From contig NZ_DATJTC010000005.1 in the NCBI RefSeq assembly GCF_035503745.1, positions 61,508-125,507 on the forward strand: DNA of 64,000 nucleotides, in the 5' to 3' direction. The DNA comes from Dyella_B sp035503745. Its GTDB lineage: Bacteria > Pseudomonadota > Gammaproteobacteria > Xanthomonadales > Rhodanobacteraceae. The position numbers and the translations under genes are program-made. Shown piece after piece: positions 1 to 8,334 of the stretch (the first letter of the stretch is position 1; each line of letters opens with the position of its first letter). The notes beneath the pieces are model-generated. The model saw only the letters and a program-made list of their open reading frames with translations. It was not told the origin of the DNA and did no database searches.

Positions 1-2
1 AG

Positions 3-275
3 GGCTATGTGCAGGACGTGAGCCTGGAGAGCCTCGCCGCGCTGGTCACGCTGCGCGGCGGCTACGCGCTGGTCCCGGCGCTGGCGCACGATCGGCTCGC
101 CTCCATGCCCGACGTCGTGCTGGCGAAGATCAAAGGGCAGGCGACCGGGCGCGAAATCGCGCTGTACTGGCGCGAAGCCTCCCCCTGGCGCGGTGATCTG
201 CAGGCGTTTGCGCAATTGCTGCGCAGATTGGCCCGCCAGCGCCCGGGGTTGCGCGTGATCGACACGGGGCACTAA
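3..275 (+). CDS. LysR-family transcriptional regulator, C-terminal end (partial)
   Basis: Only the last 90 codons are in the window; the frame is open to the left edge, so the start lies outside. The segment, with 'LAALVTLRGGYALVPALA' early and a basic 'LLRRLARQRPG' tail, fits the end of a LysR effector-binding domain, where a conserved glycine-rich strand precedes the last helices. The DNA-binding domain is not visible, so the family call is an inference from this tail. It converges tail-to-tail with hflD with one base between the two stop codons. Confidence 0.55.
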   Translation, partial: GYVQDVSLESLAALVTLRGGYALVPALAHDRLASMPDVVLAKIKGQATGREIALYWREASPWRGDLQAFAQLLRRLARQRPGLRVIDTGH

Positions 276-276
276 G

Positions 277-918
277 TCAGCGGTTGTCCAGCGTGGTGCC
301 GGTCAGCAATCCGCGCGCAAGCATGCTGCACTGCCGGCGATGCAGCAGCAGCTGCCATTGGCGGCCGCCGATCTGCCGCCACAACACCGCCGAGCGCACG
401 CCCGCCAGCAAGCTGGCGCGCACGCGTTCCACCAGCGCCGGTTGCTGCAGCCATTGCGGATTGCCCGTCACCATCACGCGCGGACGCAACGTCGAGATGG
501 TGTTGGTGTAGAGCGCGGCCAGGCGCCCGAAAACCTGCGGCGAGCTGAGACCAAAATGGTCCACCTGGCGCTTGGTCGCCAAGATGCCCTGCTGCAGGTC
601 GTCGAGCAGATCCTTGCGATGGGCCAGGCTGCGCTCCAGCCGCATGACCGTGACCACCATGCGGGTCATGGACATGTCGCGGCTGCTTTCGTCCAGTTGC
701 CCGATCAGCGTACGCAACCCCAGGCGAATGCCCGATACGTTGCCGTAGACGCCGATTACCGAAGGTGCGTCGATGCGAAACACGCTGGCCAGGCTGGCGT
801 CCAGCGCCAGGTCGTCGCAGCGGCCTTCGTTGGCCAGCTGGTGCGCAAGGGCCGAGGCCTGGAACAAACCGGCCAGCGCCAACACGCGCTCCTCGTTGAT
901 GGCTAAAGCATTAAACAC
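277..918 (-). CDS. hflD: HflD, high-frequency-lysogenization protein homologue
   Basis: A 213-residue protein, the same length as E. coli HflD, a peripheral membrane protein known to bind phage lambda CII. I chose the GTG at 918 (VFNALAINEERVLALAG) because the family starts there; the frame stays open further upstream, but that part lies inside mnmA. The start overlaps the end of mnmA by 8 bases, so the two are probably translationally coupled. It is the third gene of a Nudix-mnmA-hflD operon, the same neighbourhood as in enterobacteria. Family membership rests on length, context and the N-terminal motif. Confidence 0.88.
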   Translation of the reverse strand: MFNALAINEERVLALAGLFQASALAHQLANEGRCDDLALDASLASVFRIDAPSVIGVYGNVSGIRLGLRTLIGQLDESSRDMSMTRMVVTVMRLERSLAHRKDLLDDLQQGILATKRQVDHFGLSSPQVFGRLAALYTNTISTLRPRVMVTGNPQWLQQPALVERVRASLLAGVRSAVLWRQIGGRQWQLLLHRRQCSMLARGLLTGTTLDNR

Positions 919-2035
919 GCAGTGACACTCTCGTTGCTGGGTCGTGGATGCCGCCGAACGCGGCGTCGGTCGCACAGATCACGGCGCCGCCCAGGCATTC
1001 CTCGCGGTCGTAGAAGACCACCGATTGCCCTGGCGTCACGGCGCGCTGCGGATCGTCGAAGCGTACTTCGATCTGGTCATGGCTTACCGACACCATGCAG
1101 GCCTGATCGTTCTGGCGATAACGGGTCTTGGCGGTACAGCGGAACTCGGCGGCCGGCGGATGTCCCGCCACCCAGGTGGGCGACTGGGCAAGCAGCCGCC
1201 GGGAATACAGCCATTGGCTTTCGCCACCCTGGGCCACGTACAGCACGTTGGCCGCCACGTCCTTGCCGACCACGTACCACGCTTCGCCGCTGGCGCCCTG
1301 GCGGCCGCCGATTCCCAGGCCGTTGCGCTGGCCCAGGGTGTAGTACATCACGCCCTGGTGCTCGCCGATCAGGTGCCCCTCGGGACTGCGCATCTGGCCT
1401 GGCCGGGCAGGGATGTATTGGCTCAGAAACTGCCGGAAATCACGCTCGCCGATGAAGCAGATGCCGGTGGAGTCTTTCTTGGCGTGGGTAGGCAATGCCG
1501 CTTCGCGGGCCAGGTCGCGCACCCGTGATTTTTCGATCTCGCCGATCGGGAATAAGGTGGCCGCCAGCTGCTGCTGGCCCAGCGCATGCAGGAAATAGGT
1601 CTGGTCCTTGCCCCCATCGACCGCGCGCAGCAGGCGGTGGCGGCCATCCAGGCAATCCACTCTCGCGTAATGTCCCGTGGCGATCTTTTGCGCGCCCAGC
1701 GCCCGGGCTTCATCCAGAAATGTCTTGAATTTGATTTCGCGATTGCACAGCACGTCCGGGTTGGGCGTGCGGCCGGCGCGGTATTCGGCCAGGAAGTGCT
1801 CGAACACCCCGTCCCAGTATTCGGCGGCGAAGTTGCGCGCATGGAAGGGAATGCCCAGCCGCCCGCACACGGCGACGGCGTCCTTGCGATCGGTGTCGGC
1901 GGTGCAGGGCCCGTTGCGATCGTCTTCCTCCCAGTTTTGCATGAACAGGCCTTCGACCGCGTGGCCGGCCTGTTGCAACAGCAGCGCGGCCACCGACGAA
2001 TCGACGCCGCCGGAGATACCCAGCGTCACCTTCAT
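911..2035 (-). CDS. mnmA: MnmA, tRNA-specific 2-thiouridylase
   Basis: Catalyses 2-thiolation of the wobble uridine (U34) in tRNA-Lys, -Glu and -Gln, using ATP and sulfur relayed by the Tus system. The 374-residue protein opens with the PP-loop 'GISGGVDSSVAA' and carries both catalytic cysteines, in 'NPDVLCNREIKF' and in 'STGICFIGERDF'. The ATG at 2035 places the PP-loop eight residues in, as in the family. It overlaps the upstream Nudix gene by four bases (ATGA) and hflD by eight, which indicates one operon on the minus strand. Confidence 0.97.
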   Translation of the reverse strand: MKVTLGISGGVDSSVAALLLQQAGHAVEGLFMQNWEEDDRNGPCTADTDRKDAVAVCGRLGIPFHARNFAAEYWDGVFEHFLAEYRAGRTPNPDVLCNREIKFKTFLDEARALGAQKIATGHYARVDCLDGRHRLLRAVDGGKDQTYFLHALGQQQLAATLFPIGEIEKSRVRDLAREAALPTHAKKDSTGICFIGERDFRQFLSQYIPARPGQMRSPEGHLIGEHQGVMYYTLGQRNGLGIGGRQGASGEAWYVVGKDVAANVLYVAQGGESQWLYSRRLLAQSPTWVAGHPPAAEFRCTAKTRYRQNDQACMVSVSHDQIEVRFDDPQRAVTPGQSVVFYDREECLGGAVICATDAAFGGIHDPATRVSLRV

Positions 2036-2523
2036 GACAGGCCGCCGTCGGGCATCAGATTGCCCACGATCGACAGCGGCAGGCGCTGCCCGGCCAGCCA
2101 GTCCTCGATGCTCATCAGCACCATGGGGCTGCGCAGGCGCTCGCCCAGCCCGGCGATTTCGCCGTGGGTCAGCCACAGCGCTCGGCGCACGCCCGTATCG
2201 AGCGGCTGCTGAGGATCGTGATGCAAGGGCCTGGCGGCGAAGGTGAAACGCACGATCACCTCACCGTGCTCGCTGCTGCGCCACTGGTGTACGCCGATCA
2301 GGTGGGTCAGCTCCACTGTCCAGCCGGTTTCCTCCCGCGTTTCGCGCACGGCGGCGTGATGCAGGCTCTCATTGTCATCCAGATGGCCCGCCGGCTGGTT
2401 ATAGGCGAGACGGCCGTTCACTTCCTCCTCGACCATGAGGTAGCGATCGCCCTCGGCCACCACGCAGGCTACCGTGACACGCGGGCGCCAGGCGCCGTTA
2501 GAGGAATCGTCGGATGGGTTCAT
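2032..2523 (-). CDS. nudJ: Nudix hydrolase, NudJ-like phosphatase
   Basis: A 163-residue Nudix protein. The Nudix box is complete around residues 47-70 ('GHLDDNESLHHAAV' followed by RETREETG), which gives the metal-binding glutamates. Preceding residues 'RYLMVEEEVNGRLAYNQPAGHL' resemble NudJ, which hydrolyses hydroxymethylpyrimidine pyrophosphate and nucleoside di- and triphosphates. It is the first gene of the operon with mnmA and hflD; E. coli nudJ (ymfB) sits beside mnmA as well. The exact substrate is inferred from this context. Confidence 0.88.
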   Translation of the reverse strand: MNPSDDSSNGAWRPRVTVACVVAEGDRYLMVEEEVNGRLAYNQPAGHLDDNESLHHAAVRETREETGWTVELTHLIGVHQWRSSEHGEVIVRFTFAARPLHHDPQQPLDTGVRRALWLTHGEIAGLGERLRSPMVLMSIEDWLAGQRLPLSIVGNLMPDGGLS

Positions 2524-2649
2524 CGGGAGTCAAAGGCCCAGGGGAGGGTCTGGAAATAGCGTTATTGTGCCATTACCTCAAGCCCGGCCGCCGAGGAGCA
2601 CAATCATCCAAGGCGTATACTGGAACCGAACAGGCACAAATCCGGAACG

Positions 2650-2976
2650 ATGGCGAACGAACCCGAACAAGAACACGGCAGTGGACACGGACTGGCCGTC
2701 GAAGTATCCAAGCCCGAAGTAGCGCGTCCCCCGCTATTTCAGGTTTTGCTGCTCAATGACGATTTCACACCTATGGACTTTGTGGTCGAGGTACTGCGTA
2801 GCTTCTTTGGCATGGATCAGGAGAAAGCCGTACAGATCATGTTGCACGTACACACCCGCGGTAAGGGCGTGTGCGGGGTGTTTACCCGGGAGGTGGCCGA
2901 AACCAAGGTTACCCAGGTAAACGAGTATTCACGTGCCAACCAGCATCCTCTGTTGTGCACGATGGAAAAAGTCTGA
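2650..2976 (+). CDS. clpS: ClpS, ClpAP adaptor protein
   Basis: ClpS binds the N-domain of ClpA and delivers N-end-rule substrates to the ClpAP protease in the cytoplasm. The 108-residue protein has a flexible acidic N-terminus of about 28 residues, then the conserved core: 'LLLNDDFTPMDFVVEVL' (the N-degron pocket includes the NDD and TPM region), 'HTRGKGVCGVFTREVAETK' and a C-terminal 'HPLLCTMEKV'. It lies 77 bases upstream of clpA in the same direction, the usual pair. A TATACT hexamer at 2616-2621 could be the -10 element, but I see no convincing -35. Confidence 0.97.
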   Translation: MANEPEQEHGSGHGLAVEVSKPEVARPPLFQVLLLNDDFTPMDFVVEVLRSFFGMDQEKAVQIMLHVHTRGKGVCGVFTREVAETKVTQVNEYSRANQHPLLCTMEKV

Positions 2977-3053
2977 CTGGAAACGGTCTGATTGGCCCCC
3001 ATCTTGCATCCAACGCGGTGAATCCGCCCATCATTGCAGTGGAGTAGGTCCGG

Positions 3054-5324
3054 ATGTTCAGCAAGGATCTCGAAGTCACAATCGGCCAGTGCTACAAGCA
3101 GGCCCGCGAGCAGCGCCACGAGTTCATGACGGTGGAGCACCTGCTGCTCGCCCTCACCGAGAACCAATCGGCGCTGGGTGCCCTGCGAGCCTGTGGTGCG
3201 GACCTTCCGCGTTTGACCCATGAGCTGGAAAAAATCATCGCCGAGACCGTGCCGGTATTGCCGCATGGCGACGAGCGCGATACCCAGCCCACCCTCGGTT
3301 TCCAGCGCGTGCTGCAACGCGCGGTCTATCACGTGCAGTCGTCCGGCCGTAAGGAAGTCACCGGTGCGAACGTGCTGGTGGCGATCTTCGGCGAGAAGGA
3401 CTCGCACGCGGTGTACTTCCTGCACCAGCAGGAAATCACGCGGCTGGACGTGGTCAATTACATTTCCCACGGCATCGCCAAGATCGGCGACGAGCCGTCC
3501 TCCAGCATGCCCGGCAGCGAACGTGATAACGAAGAAGGCGGCGAGGGCAAGGGCAATCCGCTCGGCGAATACGCCTCCAACCTCAACGAGCTGGCGCTGG
3601 AAGGCAAGATCGACCCGCTGATCGGCCGCCAGGACGAGATCGAGCGCACCATCCAGGTGCTATGCCGCCGCCGCAAGAACAATCCGCTGTATGTCGGCGA
3701 GGCCGGCGTAGGCAAGACGGCGCTGGCCGAGGGCCTGGCCAAGCGCATCGTCGATGGCGAAGTGCCCGAAGTGCTCGAAAACGCCACCATCTGGGCGCTG
3801 GACCTGGGCGCGCTGGTCGCCGGCACCAAATATCGCGGCGATTTCGAGAAGCGCCTGAAAGCCGTCATCGGCCAGCTGAAGAAGCAGCCGGGGGCCATTC
3901 TCTTCATCGACGAGATTCACACCATCATCGGTGCCGGTTCCGCGTCGGGCGGCACCATGGACGCCAGCAACCTGATCAAGCCGATGCTGGCGTCGGGCGA
4001 GCTGCGCTGCATCGGTTCGACCACGTTCCAGGAATTCCGCGGTATTTTCGAGAAGGATCGCGCGCTGGCGCGCCGCTTCCAGAAGATCGACGTGGTCGAA
4101 CCCAGCGTGGCGGAGAGCTTCGAGATCCTCAAGGGTCTCAAGTCGCGCTTCGAAGAGCATCACAGCGTGTCCTACACGGTGGAAGCGCTGAAGGCGGCGG
4201 TGGATCTGTCGGTCAAGCACATTCCCGATCGCCTGCTGCCCGACAAGGCCATCGACGTGATCGACGAGGCGGGCGCACGCCAGCGCCTGCTGCCGGCCGA
4301 GCAGCGCACCGGCAAGGTCGACGTGCCGGAGGTGGAATACATCGTCGCCAAGATGGCGCGCATCCCGGCCAAGCAGGTGTCGGCCTCCGATCGCGATGTG
4401 CTGAGGAATCTGGAGCGCAACCTCAAGATGGTCGTGTTCGGCCAGGATCCGGCGATCGAAGCCCTGGCGGCATCGATCAAGATGGCTCGTTCGGGCCTGG
4501 CCGATCCTTCCAAGCCGATCGGCTGCTTCCTGCTCGCCGGCCCGACGGGCGTGGGCAAGACCGAGGTCACCAAGCAGCTGGCCATGCAGTTGGGCATCGA
4601 GATGATCCGCTTCGACATGTCCGAGTACATGGAAGCGCATTCGGTCTCGCGCCTGGTCGGCGCTCCTCCGGGCTACGTCGGCTTCGACCAGGGCGGCCTG
4701 CTGACCGAGGCCGTTACCAAGCACCCGCATGCGGTGCTGCTGCTGGATGAAATCGAGAAGGCGCATCCGGATGTTTTCAACATCCTGTTGCAGGTGATGG
4801 ACCGCGGCGTGCTGACCGATACCAACGGACGCGAGGCCAACTTCAAGAACGTGGTAGTGGTGATGACCACCAACGCCGGTGCGCAGCAGGCGTCGCGTCG
4901 GGGCATCGGCTTCGTCAAGCAGAGCCACTCGATGGACGCGATGGAAGTGATCCGCCGCACGTTCACGCCGGAATTTCGCAACCGCCTCGATGCGATCATC
5001 CAGTTCAATGCGCTGGACTTCGACCATATCCTGCGCGTGGTCGACAAGTTCCTGATCGAACTGGAATCGCAGCTGAGCGAGAAGCACGTGACGCTGGATG
5101 TGGATGCCGATGCCCGCCGCTGGCTGGCCGAGCACGGCTTCGATCCGCAAATGGGCGCGCGCCCGATGGCCCGCGTGATCCAGGAGAAGGTCAAGCGCGT
5201 GCTGGCCGACGAGCTGCTGTTCGGCAAGCTGGCCGACGGCGGCAAGGTGATGCTGAGCGTGCGCGAGGGCGAGCTGCAGGTGAATACCGAAGCGGCGGAG
5301 CCGGTGCCGGCGGCGGTGTCTTGA
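3054..5324 (+). CDS. clpA: ClpA, ATPase subunit of the ClpAP protease
   Basis: A Hsp100 AAA+ unfoldase of 756 residues, close to the 758 of E. coli ClpA. The N-domain (about 1-145) binds ClpS. AAA module 1 has Walker A GEAGVGKT at 215-222 and Walker B 'ILFIDEIHT'. Module 2 has Walker A GPTGVGKT at 496-503 and Walker B 'VLLLDEIEKAHPDVFN'. The ATP-driven hexamer threads substrates into ClpP, which is not encoded in this window. Its stop is four bases before the start of a small basic and acidic reading frame that may be co-translated. Confidence 0.98.
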   Translation: MFSKDLEVTIGQCYKQAREQRHEFMTVEHLLLALTENQSALGALRACGADLPRLTHELEKIIAETVPVLPHGDERDTQPTLGFQRVLQRAVYHVQSSGRKEVTGANVLVAIFGEKDSHAVYFLHQQEITRLDVVNYISHGIAKIGDEPSSSMPGSERDNEEGGEGKGNPLGEYASNLNELALEGKIDPLIGRQDEIERTIQVLCRRRKNNPLYVGEAGVGKTALAEGLAKRIVDGEVPEVLENATIWALDLGALVAGTKYRGDFEKRLKAVIGQLKKQPGAILFIDEIHTIIGAGSASGGTMDASNLIKPMLASGELRCIGSTTFQEFRGIFEKDRALARRFQKIDVVEPSVAESFEILKGLKSRFEEHHSVSYTVEALKAAVDLSVKHIPDRLLPDKAIDVIDEAGARQRLLPAEQRTGKVDVPEVEYIVAKMARIPAKQVSASDRDVLRNLERNLKMVVFGQDPAIEALAASIKMARSGLADPSKPIGCFLLAGPTGVGKTEVTKQLAMQLGIEMIRFDMSEYMEAHSVSRLVGAPPGYVGFDQGGLLTEAVTKHPHAVLLLDEIEKAHPDVFNILLQVMDRGVLTDTNGREANFKNVVVVMTTNAGAQQASRRGIGFVKQSHSMDAMEVIRRTFTPEFRNRLDAIIQFNALDFDHILRVVDKFLIELESQLSEKHVTLDVDADARRWLAEHGFDPQMGARPMARVIQEKVKRVLADELLFGKLADGGKVMLSVREGELQVNTEAAEPVPAAVS

Positions 5325-5328
5325 ACGG

Positions 5329-5532
5329 ATGGCCAGTCGATCGCGCAACCGCGGGAGATTGGCCACGGAAATGTCGGGTTTCAGACGCGAGTATGCGCGA
5401 AAGGCGCAGCGGCATCGGGAGCCGAACGACAGGCAGTACGACCGCAAGATGGAGGACAGAGTCAAACGGATGGATCCGGAGGAGCTCAGCGAATTGCTTT
5501 ATGGCGATGACACCGAATCGGAAGCTGGTTGA
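5329..5532 (+). CDS. Small charged hypothetical protein downstream of clpA
   Basis: A possible 67-residue protein that starts four bases after the clpA stop, so it could be translated by re-initiation. The first 45 residues are rich in Arg and Lys; the end 'MDPEELSELLYGDDTESEAG' is acidic, a bipartite composition typical of nucleic-acid or protein binders but not diagnostic. I do not recognise a family. It ends 18 bases before a strong terminator, which places it inside the clpA transcript. It has no clear Shine-Dalgarno sequence of its own, so it may be non-coding. Confidence 0.45.
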   Translation: MASRSRNRGRLATEMSGFRREYARKAQRHREPNDRQYDRKMEDRVKRMDPEELSELLYGDDTESEAG

Positions 5533-5549
5533 TTCTCCTATCCAAGACG

Positions 5550-5579
5550 AAAAAAGCCGCGCATGTGCGCGGCTTTTTC
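5550..5579. terminator. Bidirectional Rho-independent terminator between clpA and infA
   Basis: The stem GCCGCGC/GCGCGGC with a four-base loop is flanked by an A-run on the left and a T-run on the right. It can therefore stop transcripts from both the clpS-clpA side and the infA side. Confidence 0.9.
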
Positions 5580-5603
5580 GTAAGGTGCCGGAAGCTGCGC
5601 AGC

Positions 5604-5822
5604 TTACTTCATGCGGTAGGTGATACGCCCCTTGGTCAGGTCGTAAGGTGTCATTTCCACCTTGACCTTGTCGCCCGTCAGGATGCGGATGTAGTGCTTG
5701 CGCATGCGGCCCGAGATGTGGGCGATGACAATGTGGCCGTTTTCCAGCTGCACACGAAACATGGTGTTGGGCAGGGTTTCCACCACCGTGCCTTCCATTT
5801 CAATGACGTCGTCTTTGGCCAT
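5604..5822 (-). CDS. infA: Translation initiation factor IF-1
   Basis: The 72-residue length is exactly that of IF-1. The OB-fold sequence is continuous from 'MAKDDVIEMEGTVVETLPN' through 'MFRVQLENGHIVIAHISG' to 'LTKGRITYRMK'. IF-1 occupies the ribosomal A site during initiation. It is transcribed convergently with clpA and shares its terminator. The clpA-infA neighbourhood is common in gammaproteobacteria. Confidence 0.98.
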   Translation of the reverse strand: MAKDDVIEMEGTVVETLPNTMFRVQLENGHIVIAHISGRMRKHYIRILTGDKVKVEMTPYDLTKGRITYRMK

Positions 5823-5903
5823 GCGTTCCGGGAATATGCGCCGGCCACCATGGCCGCGTAAGCCCTCGATTATGCCACGTTTTGCAGGCGGGTCAAAGAA
5901 GCG

Positions 5904-6179
5904 TTAAGTGAAGTGTTCGTCCAGCTTGCGCCGGATTTCCTGCTCGATCATGGTCTTGAGCGGAGAAAACAGCAGTCCGAGCTGGGCCGTCACGCGGATT
6001 TCCTGGGCCTGGACGGCGATTTTGCCGCTGATCCCGGGGCGTTCGAATACCAGCGCGCCATCCTGCCAATGGCTCTTGAGGTCGAATTTCTCGCGCATGC
6101 GGTCGGCGACTTTGTCGATGACGCCGTGGGCGTCGGCTTCGGAGAGGCGATGGGGGCGGCGGATATCGATGCTTGGCAT
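5904..6179 (-). CDS. Polyhydroxyalkanoic acid system family protein
   Basis: A 91-residue protein of the small family named for its occurrence in polyhydroxyalkanoate clusters: 'MPSIDIRRPHRLSEADAHGVIDKVADRMREKF' then 'GALVFERPGISGKIAVQAQEIRVTAQLG' and a C-terminal amphipathic helix 'MIEQEIRRKLDEHF'. The family's role is not established; the fold resembles a START-like or dodecin-like small beta protein. No PHA synthase or phasin lies nearby, so a storage role here is unproven. It is transcribed away from the FHA gene. Confidence 0.75.
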   Translation of the reverse strand: MPSIDIRRPHRLSEADAHGVIDKVADRMREKFDLKSHWQDGALVFERPGISGKIAVQAQEIRVTAQLGLLFSPLKTMIEQEIRRKLDEHFT

Positions 6180-6278
6180 GGTCGGTTCGGGCTGGCAGGT
6201 CGGACATGATAAAGCGTTCCCGATGTCGATAGTTCCTACGCTTCTGATAGAGTCGCGCCGTCACGTTGTTGGTCGTTT

Positions 6279-7049
6279 ATGCGCATCGAGTTTCCTCATT
6301 CCGCCCGGGCAAGTTTTCCTTGGAGTCAGTCGCTGCTGCGCATCGGCAGCGAGCCCGACAACGACCTGATACTTGCCTCGGGCCAGGCGGCAGCGCACCA
6401 CTTGCGGATCTGCGTGGATCGCCGTGGCTGGGTGCTGGAAGTGCTGCCCGATGCCAACCGCGTCTACGTCAACGCCCGGCCGGTGCGCGAGCGCGCCATC
6501 CTGCGCCCCGGCGATACGCTCAGTGTCGGCGACTGCCGCATGCTGCTGTGCGTGGATGAGGCGCCAGAGGGCAGGGTTTCGCCCGGCCTGCCCGAGCAGG
6601 AACCCTGCACAGTGGCGCTGCGCGCTATCGCCGGGCCGCTCTCCGGGCAGGTGTTGCCGGTGCTGGAGCGGCTGGAACTGGGCCCTCACGGCCGCCTTCC
6701 GCTGGATCTGCCGCAGGGCGAAACGGCTTCGCTGGTCATTTTCTGGCGTGATGGCCAGTTACGCCTGGAAACCGAGCAGCCGCTAGCATCGCGCTATCCC
6801 CTGCGTGTGAACGGGAGCGCCACCCGGCAGACGGTGTTGTTGCCCGGTGACCAGATCGGCATCGGCATGCACCGTTTTGCGCTCGACGCCCCAGGCCTGG
6901 AGCCCGAGCCGGAAATCCTCGTGCCCGATCCGCCCGTCGAACCGCTGCCCGAAGATTTGGCCGGTCCGCGAGGCGAGGTCTGGTGGCTGATCGCGACAGC
7001 CGCGGTGCTTGCTTTAGGCATTGCCCTCTTGCTCTTCGTTCATTTCTGA
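6279..7049 (+). CDS. FHA-domain protein with one C-terminal membrane anchor
   Basis: A 256-residue protein. Residues about 18-92 form a forkhead-associated domain with 'LLRIGSEPDNDLIL' (the R, GS and N positions of phosphothreonine recognition) and 'VYVNARPVRERAILRPGDTLSVG'. A second, weaker FHA-like unit around 140-205 has 'YPLRVNGSATRQTVLLPGDQIGIG'. A Pro/Glu-rich linker leads to a single hydrophobic segment at about 233-254 near the C-terminus, so the bulk faces the cytoplasm as a tail-anchored protein. No kinase or phosphatase is adjacent. The binding partner cannot be told from sequence. Confidence 0.8.
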   Translation: MRIEFPHSARASFPWSQSLLRIGSEPDNDLILASGQAAAHHLRICVDRRGWVLEVLPDANRVYVNARPVRERAILRPGDTLSVGDCRMLLCVDEAPEGRVSPGLPEQEPCTVALRAIAGPLSGQVLPVLERLELGPHGRLPLDLPQGETASLVIFWRDGQLRLETEQPLASRYPLRVNGSATRQTVLLPGDQIGIGMHRFALDAPGLEPEPEILVPDPPVEPLPEDLAGPRGEVWWLIATAAVLALGIALLLFVHF

Positions 7050-7100
7050 CAATTTCAAGTCGCAGGTACGGGATCTTCGAGCCGCAAGTGCTGCGTCCCG

Positions 7101-7131
7101 TTGACGATGCCTTGCTGCGGCGCGCCATAAT
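7101..7131 (+). promoter_or_regulatory. Candidate sigma-70 promoter of serC
   Basis: TTGACG at 7101-7106 and CATAAT at 7126-7131 resemble -35 and -10 elements. The 19-base spacer is longer than the optimum of 17. The GTG start of serC is 30 bases further on. Confidence 0.4.
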
Positions 7132-7161
7132 GCGGCAGTCATCCTCGATGGGACATGCCGT

Positions 7162-8247
7162 GTGAGCAGGGTTTGGAACTTCAGCGCAGGTCCGGCGGCA
7201 CTCCCGTTGCCGGTGCTCGAACGGGCGCAACGCGAATTGCTCGACTGGAACGGCAGCGGCGTCTCCGTGATGGAGCAGTCCCATCGCGGTAAACGATTTA
7301 TCGCCATGGCCGAACAGGTCGAGGCGAACCTGCGCGAGCTGATGGGCATTCCATCCGACTACGCGGTGTTGTTCCTACAGGGGGGCGCCACCCAGCATTT
7401 CGCGCAAATACCCATGAACCTGGCCGGCGATGGCGCCAGTGCGGACTACATCCTCACCGGGCACTGGAGCGAGAAGGCGGCCAGCGAAGCGGCGCCCTAC
7501 GTGCGCGTCAGTATTGCCGCGACCGACAAGCCCGACGGTTATCTGCGCATACCCCCGCGCGATACCTGGCAGCTTGATCCGAAGGCGGCCTACGTCCACA
7601 TCGCGACCAACGAAACGATTCACGGCGTCGAGTTCGAGGACATCCCGCACGTGGGCGACGTGCCCCTGGTCGCGGACATGTCGTCCAACATCCTGTCCGG
7701 CCCGATCGATGTCCGCCGTTTCGGGCTGATCTATGCCGGCGCGCAGAAAAATATCGGTCCGTCCGGCCTGGTGCTGCTGATCGCCCGCCGCGACCTGCTC
7801 GAACGGCAAGCGCGCCCGATGGCACGGATCTTTCGCTACGCCGAGCATGCCGCCAACGAGTCGATGCTCAATACGCCCAACACGTGGGGCTGGTATCTGG
7901 CCGGACTGACCTTCGAGTGGCTGAAGGAAAACGGTGGCCTGCCGGCCATGGACGAACACAATCGGCTCAAGGCCGCACTGTTGTACACGGCCATCGACGG
8001 CTCGGGCGGTTTCTACAGCAATCCCGTCGATCCGGCCGTGCGTTCGCGCATGAATGTCCCCTTCATTTTGCACGACAGCGCCTTGGACGCACTGTTCCTG
8101 CAGGAGTCCGAGGCAGCGGGGCTGATGGCGTTGAAGGGGCACAAGGCGGTAGGCGGCATGCGCGCCTCGCTGTACAACGCGGTGCCGGTGGAAGCGGTGC
8201 AGACGCTGGTTGTCTTCATGCACGATTTTGCCGCACGCCACGGCTGA
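7162..8247 (+). CDS. serC: SerC, phosphoserine aminotransferase
   Basis: Transfers the amino group from glutamate to 3-phosphohydroxypyruvate in serine synthesis, and also serves pyridoxal 5'-phosphate synthesis. The 361-residue class V aminotransferase begins 'VWNFSAGPAALP', has 'GKRFIAMAEQVEANLRELM', and the PLP lysine is in 'IYAGAQKNIGPSG' (Lys196). The C-terminus 'KGHKAVGGMRASLYNAV' is the substrate-binding arginine region. The start is a GTG. It heads a run with pheA, aroA and kdsB, 87 bases before pheA. Confidence 0.98.
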   Translation: MSRVWNFSAGPAALPLPVLERAQRELLDWNGSGVSVMEQSHRGKRFIAMAEQVEANLRELMGIPSDYAVLFLQGGATQHFAQIPMNLAGDGASADYILTGHWSEKAASEAAPYVRVSIAATDKPDGYLRIPPRDTWQLDPKAAYVHIATNETIHGVEFEDIPHVGDVPLVADMSSNILSGPIDVRRFGLIYAGAQKNIGPSGLVLLIARRDLLERQARPMARIFRYAEHAANESMLNTPNTWGWYLAGLTFEWLKENGGLPAMDEHNRLKAALLYTAIDGSGGFYSNPVDPAVRSRMNVPFILHDSALDALFLQESEAAGLMALKGHKAVGGMRASLYNAVPVEAVQTLVVFMHDFAARHG

Positions 8248-8334
8248 TATCGTGCGAGGACTACGGACATTCCCGTTCGTTTCAGGCACTATGCGCCTTC
8301 GATTCAGACTTCTTTACGCTTGGACATCCATCGC

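Noticed and set aside
3660..5465. A 601-codon open frame opposite clpA
   Set aside because: Shadow of clpA; the plus strand shows both Walker motifs.
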